Positions 1-7,442 of a DNA stretch of 18,658 nt are shown here, in pieces; the first letter of the stretch is position 1; each line of letters starts with the position of its first letter. Origin of the DNA: an uncultured Acinetobacter sp. GTDB taxonomy: Bacteria; Cyanobacteriota; Vampirovibrionia; Gastranaerophilales; Gastranaerophilaceae. Under the pieces are notes generated by a model that did no database searches, had not been told where the DNA came from, and saw only the letters and a program-made list of their open reading frames with translations. The position numbers and the translations under genes are program-made. The stretch is taken from positions 1-18,658 of the forward strand of contig CAMORE010000032.1 in assembly GCA_946623365.1 (NCBI GenBank). The letters are read 5' to 3'.

Positions 1-287
1 CCTAAAAAAAGTATATTTTGTCTTCTTGGTGAAAAAGGTACTTGAAAATCTTTTTTCTTACGAGAAAACTTAAAGAACCCGCTGCCCTCATCGGTAACAC
101 CTACCGTTAATCTATCTAATATTGAACTGTTTTCTACTACTAAAACGCACACAATAACTGCCATTAAAACAGCAAGTACAAATGTAAATAAAAATTTTGC
201 AACATTAGATGTACCTTGTCTTTCTTGTCTTATTTTAGCCAAAAAAATTCTATATTCTTCTTGTTGATTATTGTTTGCCAGTTTCAT
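1..287 (-). CDS. LCP (LytR-CpsA-Psr) family protein, N-terminal fragment
   Basis: Partial gene running off the left edge; only the first 95 codons are present. I read them by translating the minus strand from the ATG at 287. The product has a charged, Gln/Glu/Arg-rich cytoplasmic start (residues 1-30), one hydrophobic segment (about 31-51) and a short linker. It then reads PFSPRRQNILFLG, which matches the opening beta-strand of LCP domains (usually NILLLGxD). LCP enzymes are membrane-anchored and transfer undecaprenyl-linked glycopolymers onto peptidoglycan or related acceptors outside the membrane. The catalytic Arg/Asp residues would lie beyond the window, so activity cannot be judged. The ribosome binding site is weak (purine-rich GAGAGA). 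A good sigma-70-type promoter lies just upstream. The family call rests on topology plus the one start motif. Confidence 0.72.
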   Translation of the reverse strand, partial: MKLANNNQQEEYRIFLAKIRQERQGTSNVAKFLFTFVLAVLMAVIVCVLVVENSSILDRLTVGVTDEGSGFFKFSRKKKDFQVPFSPRRQNILFL

Positions 288-310
288 CCGTTATCTCTCT
301 GTCTATTATG

Positions 311-339
311 ATTATATTTTAACCATAATTTAAAATCAA
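311..339 (-). promoter_or_regulatory. Promoter for the LCP gene
   Basis: On the minus strand TTGATT (334-339) is followed after exactly 17 bp by a perfect TATAAT (311-316). The predicted transcript would start near 304, about 17 nt before the ATG at 287. It is the best-matched promoter in the window. Confidence 0.6.
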
Positions 340-530
340 TCAGTTATAATGCAAGCATAATGAAACCAAAGTAAAGTTTAAATCATAATATAATAACAAA
401 AAATACCAAAAATGAACTTACAAAACTCCATTATTTTCATTTTGTAAATTTATGTAAATATTATGTCAATTTTTTCTAAAAAAAATACTTTATATATACA
501 AGCACTGAAGAGGATAAAAAGGAGGAAACT

Positions 531-698
531 ATGGAAACAGTTATCGACAAAAGACACGAAAAAATGAACAATAAAATGATGTCTAACCCGATGAAAAGCT
601 CGTCATTTTTACAGGTAACAATGAAAAAATCAGAATTTTATTCGTTTTTAAATGAACTTAATTGCAAAACAGAAATTGGTAACATTACACTTGAATAA
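531..698 (+). CDS. Small hypothetical protein, 55 residues
   Basis: A 55-codon gene, unrecognised. Support is structural: a strong Shine-Dalgarno AAGGAGGAA ends 5 nt before the ATG, and the stop at 696-698 is followed within 15 nt by a strong intrinsic terminator. A stand-alone transcript of about 240 nt is therefore likely. The product starts METVIDKRHEKMNNKM, is Met-, Lys- and Asn-rich in its first half and ends in NCKTEIGNITLE. It has no signal peptide or membrane segment. A -10-like TATATA/TATACA lies at 491-500 but no clear -35 is visible. It could be a small regulatory or structural protein; there is no basis for a function. Confidence 0.6.
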   Translation: METVIDKRHEKMNNKMMSNPMKSSSFLQVTMKKSEFYSFLNELNCKTEIGNITLE

Positions 699-705
699 AA
701 ATAGT

Positions 706-745
706 AAAAAAAGAGGCTCAGTTTAAAAACTGAGCCTCTTTTTTT
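706..745. terminator. Bidirectional intrinsic terminator
   Basis: A 12-bp perfect stem, GAGGCTCAGTTT (713-724) with its complement (727-738), is flanked by an A-run on the left (706-712) and a T-run on the right (739-745). It reads as a Rho-independent terminator on both strands. It serves the 55-codon gene on plus and the FhaC-like gene (stop at 759) on minus. Confidence 0.9.
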
Positions 746-758
746 AATTCATACTTCA

Positions 759-2534
759 TTATAATTTTTGCGGATTTCTTAGCGGAATTAATCTGTCTAA
801 GTCACCGTTTACACTAAAGTAAAATCTTGCAGTACTTTCATTGTAATATTTTTCTCCGAGAGGGAAGCCAACACCGATTGAACCTGTTAACCAATCAGCA
901 AATGTAATGTATGTTCCAAAACCAACTGATTGTAGGAATTCATGCGGATAGTTATAAACATGACCGTTCTCTCCAACCCAACCGAAGTCATAGAATGCTG
1001 CAAGTCTGATTCTTTCATCGATTTTAGGAGCAATTCTGTTTAAGAACGGAATTGGGAATCTGTATTCAACCGTACCGCTTACACCGTAGTCTCCGATAAG
1101 TTCAGCCGGTTGGTAACCTCTTAATGTATAAGGACCACCTAACTGGAACTGTTCAGCTGCAAACAGTTTATTTGGAGAATACATAGCATTTGCTCTGATT
1201 ATACCTACTGATCGTCCCCATAATCTTTGAACACGTGTAGCACCACCGGTTAACTTAAAGAATGATGTATCCTGAATTGCACCATGTCCGTTGCCGCCCA
1301 TACCAAAGTCAAATCCCAAGTTTCCAATCCAACGACCATAACTGTCATCTGTCATACCATAGAAGCCTGAACGCCATACATGCAGGTTATATGTTGAAAG
1401 TCTCTCAGGATTTGGTGTGTTATTATTATATGATGTGTTTGCATTAACATAATCGTACCCTGTGTAGAAGAATAGATCAGACTTTGCTGTTTGAACTAAC
1501 GGCTGAGTTAATTTAAAGAAATAACTTTGAGCATTACCTTTAATTCCGGCATTCTTATATGGTCCGCCTAATCTTACGTGAGAGTCGTTAAAATCAAATG
1601 ATAAACGAGTTCCGTATGAAGATACAGGAAGTGAGTATCCTGCCATCCATCCGGTTGCACCTGATGAAATAATTGAACCACCGTAAATCTTATCACCTAA
1701 CCCTGTGAGGTTGTGCATACCAAGTAAAAATGAAACTCTTTGAGCACCTGTATATGAACGACCGTAGTCATCGTATGTTACGTTAAAATTAATCGGGAAT
1801 CTGTCACGAACATTAAGTGTAATTTGTGTATTTTCGTCACCTTCTTTTTGACGTTCAATTTCTGTTTGAACTTGAACATAATCTTCCTTATTAATTTCTT
1901 TCATTGCTCTTTGAAGGTTTTTAGCATTGAATACATCACCTTGTCTTAAGCCGGCTTTACCCATGATAATATGTTTTAAATACCATTCGCGAGTCCATTT
2001 TTCGCCTTCGATATTCATATCACCGACTTTACTTTCAACAATTTTAATTGTTGCAACACCGTCAACAATTCTTTGAGGCGGAACTGTTGCATAAGATGTC
2101 AAATACCCTTTTGAGCGATATAAATTTGTAACTTTTGAACAAACTTCCAATAATTCATCAAAATAAATATCTTCCCCTAAAACTTCAAGTGCAAGATTTT
2201 GGAGGTCTGACTCTTTGATGTCTTTAACGGTATTTCCTTCAAAATTAATTTTTTCTAATAAGAAGTGAGGGTTATATATTGAACCTTCTCTTGCATAATT
2301 TTCTTCTACTGTTGCATCATAAATTTGTTCGTCTTTTGTTACATCATCCAATGACTGAACATAACTTTTATCAACCTGATGATAATTTGTATTAAGATTA
2401 TCGGTTGTATTGTATGATCCAGGGTTATATCCGCCAAGAATATTTGCATTATTTGGAGATATGAGCGGATCAGCATTTGCTTGTGTCATTGACAAGAAAC
2501 AAAAAACAGCGATTAAATAACTTAATTTCTTCAT
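759..2534 (-). CDS. FhaC/ShlB-type outer-membrane transporter (TpsB, Omp85 superfamily)
   Basis: A 591-residue outer-membrane beta-barrel translocase of the two-partner secretion kind. Residues 1-21 are a signal peptide ending in a QANA cleavage context. A spacer rich in Asn/Tyr/Asp follows, then two POTRA domains at about 90-165 (starting LEKINFEGNTV) and 168-245 (GDMNIEGEKW onward). The rest is a barrel with alternating aromatic strands. The Omp85 hallmark is present as LRGY (R472, G473, Y474), the conserved loop-6 motif, followed by a GTVEYRFPIP strand. TpsB proteins export a single large beta-helical partner across the outer membrane. No filamentous-haemagglutinin-like TpsA gene lies beside it, so the substrate is unknown and another Omp85 role is possible. 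It is transcribed from a promoter at 2592-2620 and ends at the shared terminator at 706-745. Length is normal for the family. Confidence 0.85.
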   Translation of the reverse strand: MKKLSYLIAVFCFLSMTQANADPLISPNNANILGGYNPGSYNTTDNLNTNYHQVDKSYVQSLDDVTKDEQIYDATVEENYAREGSIYNPHFLLEKINFEGNTVKDIKESDLQNLALEVLGEDIYFDELLEVCSKVTNLYRSKGYLTSYATVPPQRIVDGVATIKIVESKVGDMNIEGEKWTREWYLKHIIMGKAGLRQGDVFNAKNLQRAMKEINKEDYVQVQTEIERQKEGDENTQITLNVRDRFPINFNVTYDDYGRSYTGAQRVSFLLGMHNLTGLGDKIYGGSIISSGATGWMAGYSLPVSSYGTRLSFDFNDSHVRLGGPYKNAGIKGNAQSYFFKLTQPLVQTAKSDLFFYTGYDYVNANTSYNNNTPNPERLSTYNLHVWRSGFYGMTDDSYGRWIGNLGFDFGMGGNGHGAIQDTSFFKLTGGATRVQRLWGRSVGIIRANAMYSPNKLFAAEQFQLGGPYTLRGYQPAELIGDYGVSGTVEYRFPIPFLNRIAPKIDERIRLAAFYDFGWVGENGHVYNYPHEFLQSVGFGTYITFADWLTGSIGVGFPLGEKYYNESTARFYFSVNGDLDRLIPLRNPQKL

Positions 2535-2591
2535 AGTTCCATTTTTCCTAATTTTACATATTTTCGGTTCTGTATTTTACGTACAGTTAAC

Positions 2592-2620
2592 ATTATAATT
2601 TAAATAAAAAACTGAAACAA
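2592..2620 (-). promoter_or_regulatory. Promoter for the FhaC-like gene
   Basis: On minus, TTGTTT (2615-2620), a 17-bp spacer, then a perfect TATAAT (2592-2597). It gives a 5' leader of about 50 nt before the ATG at 2534. The -35 is only a partial match. Confidence 0.5.
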
Positions 2621-2712
2621 ATTAAATTGCCAACATGTTACGAAATATTAACTTACTCCATATAATTCTAACTCATTTATTAATTTTTGTAAAGATATTT
2701 ATATATATTGGT

Positions 2713-2718
2713 TATAAT
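2713..2718 (+). promoter_or_regulatory. -10 element ahead of the 104-residue gene
   Basis: A perfect TATAAT, preceded by TTGGT, lies about 70 nt before the TTG start at 2786. A convincing -35 at 17 bp is not visible; TTGTAA at 2687 is 20 bp away. The 2535-2785 region therefore holds divergent promoters. Confidence 0.4.
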
Positions 2719-2785
2719 TGAGCTACCTTGTGGCATTAAAGAGTATACAACATATTTACAAAAATTTACAGATTAGGAGTTTTCT

Positions 2786-3100
2786 TTGATTCAAGCGATA
2801 GGAGTAGCGAGCGGACTAAGTATTGATGCCGAATACTTGAGAATCATACAGGAATTACGTTCTCTGGGTTTAAACCCTAGCGGGAATAAAACTGTTGATT
2901 CACAAAGACTTGCTCAGGCTAAAGCCGAATTAATTCAAAGAATCTATAAAAAAGAAGAAACTAACAGTACTCAAGAACTTGGAGTGCAAGTTATAAATCA
3001 GGTTGATGAAAGCCAATATGCCCAAAGAGCAGAAATGGAAGAACAAAGATTAGGTGCAATGACAGTAGCAGAACTTAATCGTATTTATTTTGGATTGTAA
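2786..3100 (+). CDS. Hypothetical protein, 104 residues, probably all-helical and soluble
   Basis: Unrecognised small protein. The start is TTG at 2786: the Shine-Dalgarno TAGGAG (2774-2779) sits 6 nt before it, and no ATG is available in a suitable place. The product begins MIQAIGVASGLSIDAEYL. It continues with predicted amphipathic helices rich in Ala, Gln, Glu and Arg (about 15-60 and 75-100) and has no Cys, signal peptide or membrane segment. A short linker containing NSTQELG separates two halves. It stands alone on plus, with its own -10 element and a strong hairpin 19 nt after the stop, so it is probably monocistronic. The start region overlaps no other gene. No function can be assigned. 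Confidence 0.65.
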   Translation: MIQAIGVASGLSIDAEYLRIIQELRSLGLNPSGNKTVDSQRLAQAKAELIQRIYKKEETNSTQELGVQVINQVDESQYAQRAEMEEQRLGAMTVAELNRIYFGL

Positions 3101-3118
3101 AATTTACAGTGTAAGTAA

Positions 3119-3163
3119 AAAAGTTTTGTATAATTATCAAATTATACAAAACTTTTAATTTTT
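3119..3163 (+). terminator. Perfect 17-bp hairpin terminator
   Basis: AAAAGTTTTGTATAATT (3119-3135) pairs fully with 3140-3156 around an ATCA loop. It is preceded by an A-run and followed by AATTTTTATT. It is AT-rich but unbroken, and lies just after the 104-residue gene. Its near-symmetry would let it work on minus as well. Confidence 0.7.
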
Positions 3164-3230
3164 ATTATAAATACATGTTAATTGAAAGCAAAATAGCACT
3201 TGCTGAGTATTTCAAACAAATATTTGCATT

Positions 3231-3269
3231 AGTGCAACAAATAAAATATTTTGTTGCATTTATGTAACT
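3231..3269 (+). repeat. Dispersed palindromic repeat, copy A
   Basis: This 39-nt copy matches copy B (11106-11144) at 35 of 39 positions without gaps, and copy C (18421-18450) at 25 of 30 core positions. TGCAACAAA (3233-3241) is the perfect inverted complement of 3250-3258, giving a 9-bp hairpin with an 8-nt loop. Weaker versions flank it on both sides: CAAATATTTGCAT before, TGTAACTT and TTTGTTATGCATA after. It looks like a decayed tandem array of units of about 25-30 bp. It lies between convergent genes (the 104-residue gene and manC). Confidence 0.7.
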
Positions 3270-3336
3270 TCTGTTTGTTATGCATAGCAATGACAAGAGG
3301 TGTTTACTGTATGATTATATATAGTTACCAAATATT

Positions 3337-4728
3337 TTATACTCTTCCGTACATATCTTCGTATCTTACAATATCCTCTTCTATCAATAAATCGCCTTTT
3401 TGAACTTCAACAATTTTCAATACATCCTTGTATGGATTCTGAAGGGAATGAATTTCTTTAACATCTATATCAATACTGTGTCCGGGACTCAAAATGTGCT
3501 CTTTGCCTTCGAGTAAAACTTTTGCCATACCCTCTAACACTACCCAGTGTTCACTTCTGTGATTATGTGATTGAACAGAAAGTTTTTGTCCAGGATTTAC
3601 CTGAATCATTTTCGTTAAAAATCCTTTGCCTTCGGCAAGGACTGTATAATACCCCCAAGGTCGATAAACAGTTTTATGAACCAAATGAGTATTGTCATTT
3701 TGTTTTTTTAGGGTGTCATAAATCTTTTTAACATCCTGCGTTCTATCGGATTTGCAAGCTAAAATAGCATCTTCTGTTTCAATTAAAACTATATCTTCAA
3801 GCCCGATAGTTGCTACCAATTTAGACGAAGAGTACATTAAAGAGTTTTTCGAACCTTCATCAAGAACGTGTCCTATTTTTACATTGCCGTCAGAATCTTT
3901 TATACTGATATCATATATAGATTTCCAACTCCCCAAATCGTTCCAATCACTTTTCAATTCAACAAGCGCAATTTTGTCAGATTTTTCCATAACTGCGTAA
4001 TCTATAGATATGGAAGGCATTTTATCAAATTCTATATACGGAATCTCGTTCGACTTAGTAAAATCAAAATTTTTAAGTAACTCATATATATTTGGCGAAC
4101 AAATTTTTAATTCATTTAAGAGAGTTGATGCCTTAAACATAAAAATTCCGCTATTCCAGTAATAATTCCCCTCTGATATATATTTTTCTGCAAGCTCTAA
4201 ATTCGGTTTTTCAACAAATTTGTTAACTTTTACACCACCCTCAATTTTATTTTCCGTTACATTTACATATCCGTACCCTGTTTCAGGATATGAAGGCTTT
4301 ATACCGAAAGTCACAATATAACCTTTATTTGCAATCTTTTCTCCCTCCAATACCGTCTTTGAAAAAGATTTTATATCTTTTATCATATGGTCTGAAGGAA
4401 CTACCAAAATAACAGGATCCTCTTGTGATGTTACTGAAATATACTGAGCGGCAAGTGCTATGGCAGGAGCTGTATTTTTGGATATTGGTTCTGATAAAAC
4501 AACCGGATTTTCTGTAATTTTGGATAACTGATACTTAACATTTGATAAATGCTTAACTCCGGTCATGCTTATTATATTTGATGCGGGAATTGTATCAATA
4601 AGTCTTTCAAAAGTTGATTGTAACAAACTTTCCGTATTTTGTATATTTAAAAGCTGTTTTGGATACAACTCTCTTGATAAAGGCCATAAACGACTCCCTG
4701 ATCCTCCTGCTAAAATTAATCCGTACAT
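3337..4728 (-). CDS. manC: Mannose-1-phosphate guanylyltransferase / mannose-6-phosphate isomerase
   Basis: A bifunctional cytoplasmic enzyme that makes GDP-mannose from mannose-1-phosphate and GTP and interconverts mannose-6-phosphate and fructose-6-phosphate. Near the N-terminus is the nucleotidyltransferase signature LILAGGSGSRLWPLSR followed by the KQLL element, and mid-domain a sugar-binding FVEKP. The C-terminal type II isomerase cupin starts near RPWGYYTVL and carries the metal-binding QSHNHRSEHW. Length is normal for the ManC/AlgA family. The open frame extends six codons further, to an ATG at 4746. I prefer the ATG at 4728 because GAGGGAG sits 5 nt before it and would lie inside the longer reading. 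It is the last gene of the ycsF-like/yvcK/GT2 cluster, 50 nt after the glycosyltransferase. GDP-mannose points to mannose-, fucose- or rhamnose-type surface glycans. Confidence 0.92.
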   Translation of the reverse strand: MYGLILAGGSGSRLWPLSRELYPKQLLNIQNTESLLQSTFERLIDTIPASNIISMTGVKHLSNVKYQLSKITENPVVLSEPISKNTAPAIALAAQYISVTSQEDPVILVVPSDHMIKDIKSFSKTVLEGEKIANKGYIVTFGIKPSYPETGYGYVNVTENKIEGGVKVNKFVEKPNLELAEKYISEGNYYWNSGIFMFKASTLLNELKICSPNIYELLKNFDFTKSNEIPYIEFDKMPSISIDYAVMEKSDKIALVELKSDWNDLGSWKSIYDISIKDSDGNVKIGHVLDEGSKNSLMYSSSKLVATIGLEDIVLIETEDAILACKSDRTQDVKKIYDTLKKQNDNTHLVHKTVYRPWGYYTVLAEGKGFLTKMIQVNPGQKLSVQSHNHRSEHWVVLEGMAKVLLEGKEHILSPGHSIDIDVKEIHSLQNPYKDVLKIVEVQKGDLLIEEDIVRYEDMYGRV

Positions 4729-4778
4729 ATATACTCCCTCTTTCATTAATATTCTACCATAAATTGTGCTATATTATT

Positions 4779-6074
4779 CTACGATTTTATTAAATATTTA
4801 AACTTCTTTTTTATAATTGAAGTTGTTGGTATTGTTATTCCCAGTTCTTTCAAATAATTTGATGCATTCTTTTCTTTCATTAATGAATATAATATTACAT
4901 CCGGCTTTTCTTGTAATATTAATTCCGGATTTACGGCTTTTATTCCGCAAAATTTGTTTGTTTTTGAATACTCAAACTTTTTATCTGCAATACCTATTAT
5001 ATCTAAATTTGACAAATCATAGTTCTTAAGCAAAGATTCTGCAACAAGTCCTCCTCCATAAAGTAATACCTTTTTCCCTTTTAAACTTTTTGATAAAGAA
5101 TCTATGTATTTTTGTTCTTTTACTTTCTCAAAATAATTTTTCCAATCGTCTTTTGTTCTTAAATCATAAAAAGAATAATCCTTAAGCGAAAATTTAACAG
5201 ATATAAATGCTAATATGTACATTAATTTTTGACGGAAATTAAGTGTAGAAAATATTTTTAATAAGTTTGGATAATAATTATTATAATAAAGTTTATTGAT
5301 TATAATTCCGGCTCTGAATAAATCAAATAAAGAATTGTGATAGTGTCTTGTTCCGTCAATAATTTCAGTACGTATTTTTTTGTCTTTTATATATTCTAAT
5401 GAACTAAAATAACCTACTGACCAGAAAATATTTTTTCTTGAATCAGGAAGGTCTTTTTTATTGTGCCCTCTTGTAAAAGAAGCATTTTGGTTTGGATTTT
5501 TACCTATATTAACAATATTTTTTGATACAAAATAAAAAGAATTGTTGTCATTTATATTTTTAGCAGTAAGAGCCAAATGCGGAAATAATGTTTTTATACT
5601 TCCGTAAATATTTTCCGCAACAGCCTCTGTTATATTTTTTGTTTTATAAATACATGCCGGAACAAAAGCTGATTTATAGAAAATATCAGCCCAATTTTGA
5701 GAACATTTTCTGGTCATTACAACATCAAAATTTTGTTCTATACCGCATTCTACATCCTTCCAAGCATCCCAATCATAAGTATCATTGTCACAAAGAACCC
5801 AAACATATTCTTTTTGCGGAACTTCTACTAACGCTTTTGCAATGTTTGCGCACCCGCCTATATTTTTTGTGTTTTTTATATATTTTAAATTGGAATATTT
5901 CAATAAATATTCTTTTATAAGCTCACCGGTACCGTCAGTTGAAGCATTATCCAGTATTGTAATATCAAAATCGTTTATCGGCGAACTTTCTGACAATAAA
6001 ACATCCAAAGTTTCCTTTAAAAAAGGTTTTCTGTTAAAAGTGATAAGTACTATATCGAGTTTTGTTTTTATCAT
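4779..6074 (-). CDS. Family 2 glycosyltransferase with C-terminal Rossmann-like domain
   Basis: A 431-residue protein. Residues 1-110 form a GT-A domain: LDIVLITFNR opening strand, ILDNASTDGTGE (about 40-51) for the nucleotide, NTKNIGG, and the metal-binding D96-N97-D98. The middle of the protein is not recognised in detail. The last hundred residues (about 328-431) start KGKKVLLYGGGLVAESLL and look like a separate nucleotide-binding Rossmann-type domain, of the kind fused to some glycan enzymes; this part is the less certain. No membrane segment is obvious, so it probably acts at the inner face of the membrane on a lipid-linked or protein acceptor. It sits 23 nt after yvcK and 50 nt before manC, in the same orientation, so GDP-mannose or a derivative is a plausible donor (inference). 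The sugar and acceptor are unknown. Confidence 0.82.
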   Translation of the reverse strand: MIKTKLDIVLITFNRKPFLKETLDVLLSESSPINDFDITILDNASTDGTGELIKEYLLKYSNLKYIKNTKNIGGCANIAKALVEVPQKEYVWVLCDNDTYDWDAWKDVECGIEQNFDVVMTRKCSQNWADIFYKSAFVPACIYKTKNITEAVAENIYGSIKTLFPHLALTAKNINDNNSFYFVSKNIVNIGKNPNQNASFTRGHNKKDLPDSRKNIFWSVGYFSSLEYIKDKKIRTEIIDGTRHYHNSLFDLFRAGIIINKLYYNNYYPNLLKIFSTLNFRQKLMYILAFISVKFSLKDYSFYDLRTKDDWKNYFEKVKEQKYIDSLSKSLKGKKVLLYGGGLVAESLLKNYDLSNLDIIGIADKKFEYSKTNKFCGIKAVNPELILQEKPDVILYSLMKEKNASNYLKELGITIPTTSIIKKKFKYLIKS

Positions 6075-6097
6075 AATCCCCTGTTTAAAAGCCGGAT

Positions 6098-7417
6098 TTA
6101 TCGTTTCAAAGATTTTCGGTACCAGTAATGAATTGCTCTTGCAACTCTATTCGAAGAATGTCTTACAAGACCTTGCTTGTTTTCCTGAATCAGCTTCTGC
6201 GATACAATCTCTACTCCTATAGGAGCAATGTTTTCCATATCCAGACGAACAGGAATTGAGCCGGCTTTAGCATACCCTTCCGAAATATTATCAGGCAAGC
6301 TATTATTTACTAATACGGAATCAATAATTTTTTTACCTTTAGCATGCTTAAGCAATGCATTAACGTGACTTGCTACCGTATAGTCAGTTGTTTCACCCGG
6401 TTGTGTCATAATATTACAAACATATATTTTTTTAGCTTTTGCTTTCACAAGAGCATCCACAATACCATTAACCAGTAAGTTCGGTATAACACTTGTATAT
6501 AAACTTCCAGGACCCAATATAATTAAGTCTGCTTCCCCGATTGCAGTTAGCGCTTCAGGCAGTGCTTGACAATTTGCAGGTTCTGTAAACAACTGTTTAA
6601 TCTGCCCATTTGCTTCAGGAATACTGGATTCGCCATGAACTATACGCCCATCTTCAAATTCAGCACCGAGCTTCATATCGTCTAATGTCGCAGGAAGAAC
6701 AACCCCTCTGATGTTTAATACATTTGCAGATTCTTTAATCGCTTTTACCATGTTTCCTGTAATAGAACATAATGCCGTCAAGAATAAGTTTCCGAAGCTA
6801 TGACCTTCCAGTCCTTCTCCCGTTTTAAATCTGTATTGAAATAGTTCGGTAATTAAATCTTCATCATCACCTAATGCAGCAATACAGTTTCTTATATCTC
6901 CGGGAGGAAGAATTCCCATTTCTTCTCTCAATCTTCCTGAGCTGCCTCCGTCATCGCCTACCGTTACAATAGCTGTAATATTGCTCGTGTATTTTTTTAT
7001 ACCCCTCAACAGCATTGATAAACCTGTTCCGCCACCGATTGCGACAACCTTTGCTCCTTTATTAAGTTTTCTTCTTCTGTATAATTTTTCCAAAACGGAG
7101 TAATTACCTTTTGCAGAATCCATATCCATTATAGAAAGTGTAGTTTTTTGCCACCCTTTAAAGAAAATCACGGAACCTACCAGTATGAATACAGCTGCTA
7201 AAACGTTAGATGGCAGAATTAAAGCAGCTTTTCTTATTAATTCAAGAGTCAAGTATATAGGGCGCACATTTGCAAGCACCATAAAACCCAAAACTATCAT
7301 TACAGAGCCAAAGAATATAAGCAAAAACCACCTTTTTACTTCTAAACCGGGCAATAACCATCCAACTTCTTTTTTTACATTTACATTCTCTTTTAATTCA
7401 TCTATATTAAATGCCAT
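6098..7417 (-). CDS. yvcK: YvcK/CofD-like protein with N-terminal membrane anchor
   Basis: A homologue of YvcK (gluconeogenesis factor), a UDP-sugar-binding protein that in Bacillus and Mycobacterium links carbon metabolism to peptidoglycan precursor supply. The CofD-like domain begins at about residue 122 with KVVAIGGGTGLS (GGGTG 128-132). It continues with VGDDGGSSGRLR (about 153-164), PPGDIRNCI (171-179) and later LEGHSFGNLFL. Unlike the soluble B. subtilis protein it has about 120 extra N-terminal residues. Those contain WLLPGLEVKRW and two hydrophobic helices (about 30-50 and 70-88), the form I associate with cyanobacterial-lineage homologues. The start ATG at 7417 has GAAGGTT upstream. 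It lies 25 nt after the ycsF-like gene and 23 nt before the glycosyltransferase, consistent with an envelope-synthesis operon. Confidence 0.93.
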   Translation of the reverse strand: MAFNIDELKENVNVKKEVGWLLPGLEVKRWFLLIFFGSVMIVLGFMVLANVRPIYLTLELIRKAALILPSNVLAAVFILVGSVIFFKGWQKTTLSIMDMDSAKGNYSVLEKLYRRRKLNKGAKVVAIGGGTGLSMLLRGIKKYTSNITAIVTVGDDGGSSGRLREEMGILPPGDIRNCIAALGDDEDLITELFQYRFKTGEGLEGHSFGNLFLTALCSITGNMVKAIKESANVLNIRGVVLPATLDDMKLGAEFEDGRIVHGESSIPEANGQIKQLFTEPANCQALPEALTAIGEADLIILGPGSLYTSVIPNLLVNGIVDALVKAKAKKIYVCNIMTQPGETTDYTVASHVNALLKHAKGKKIIDSVLVNNSLPDNISEGYAKAGSIPVRLDMENIAPIGVEIVSQKLIQENKQGLVRHSSNRVARAIHYWYRKSLKR

Positions 7418-7442
7418 AATTAACCTTCAATCATTTTTAGAA

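Noticed and set aside
3231..3269. Possible CRISPR repeat
   Set aside because: Only one clear unit per locus, no regular unique spacers, and the loci are kilobases apart with no cas genes.
5785..6222. 145-codon plus-strand frame across the glycosyltransferase/yvcK junction
   Set aside because: It overlaps two well-supported genes on the other strand and has no recognisable domain.
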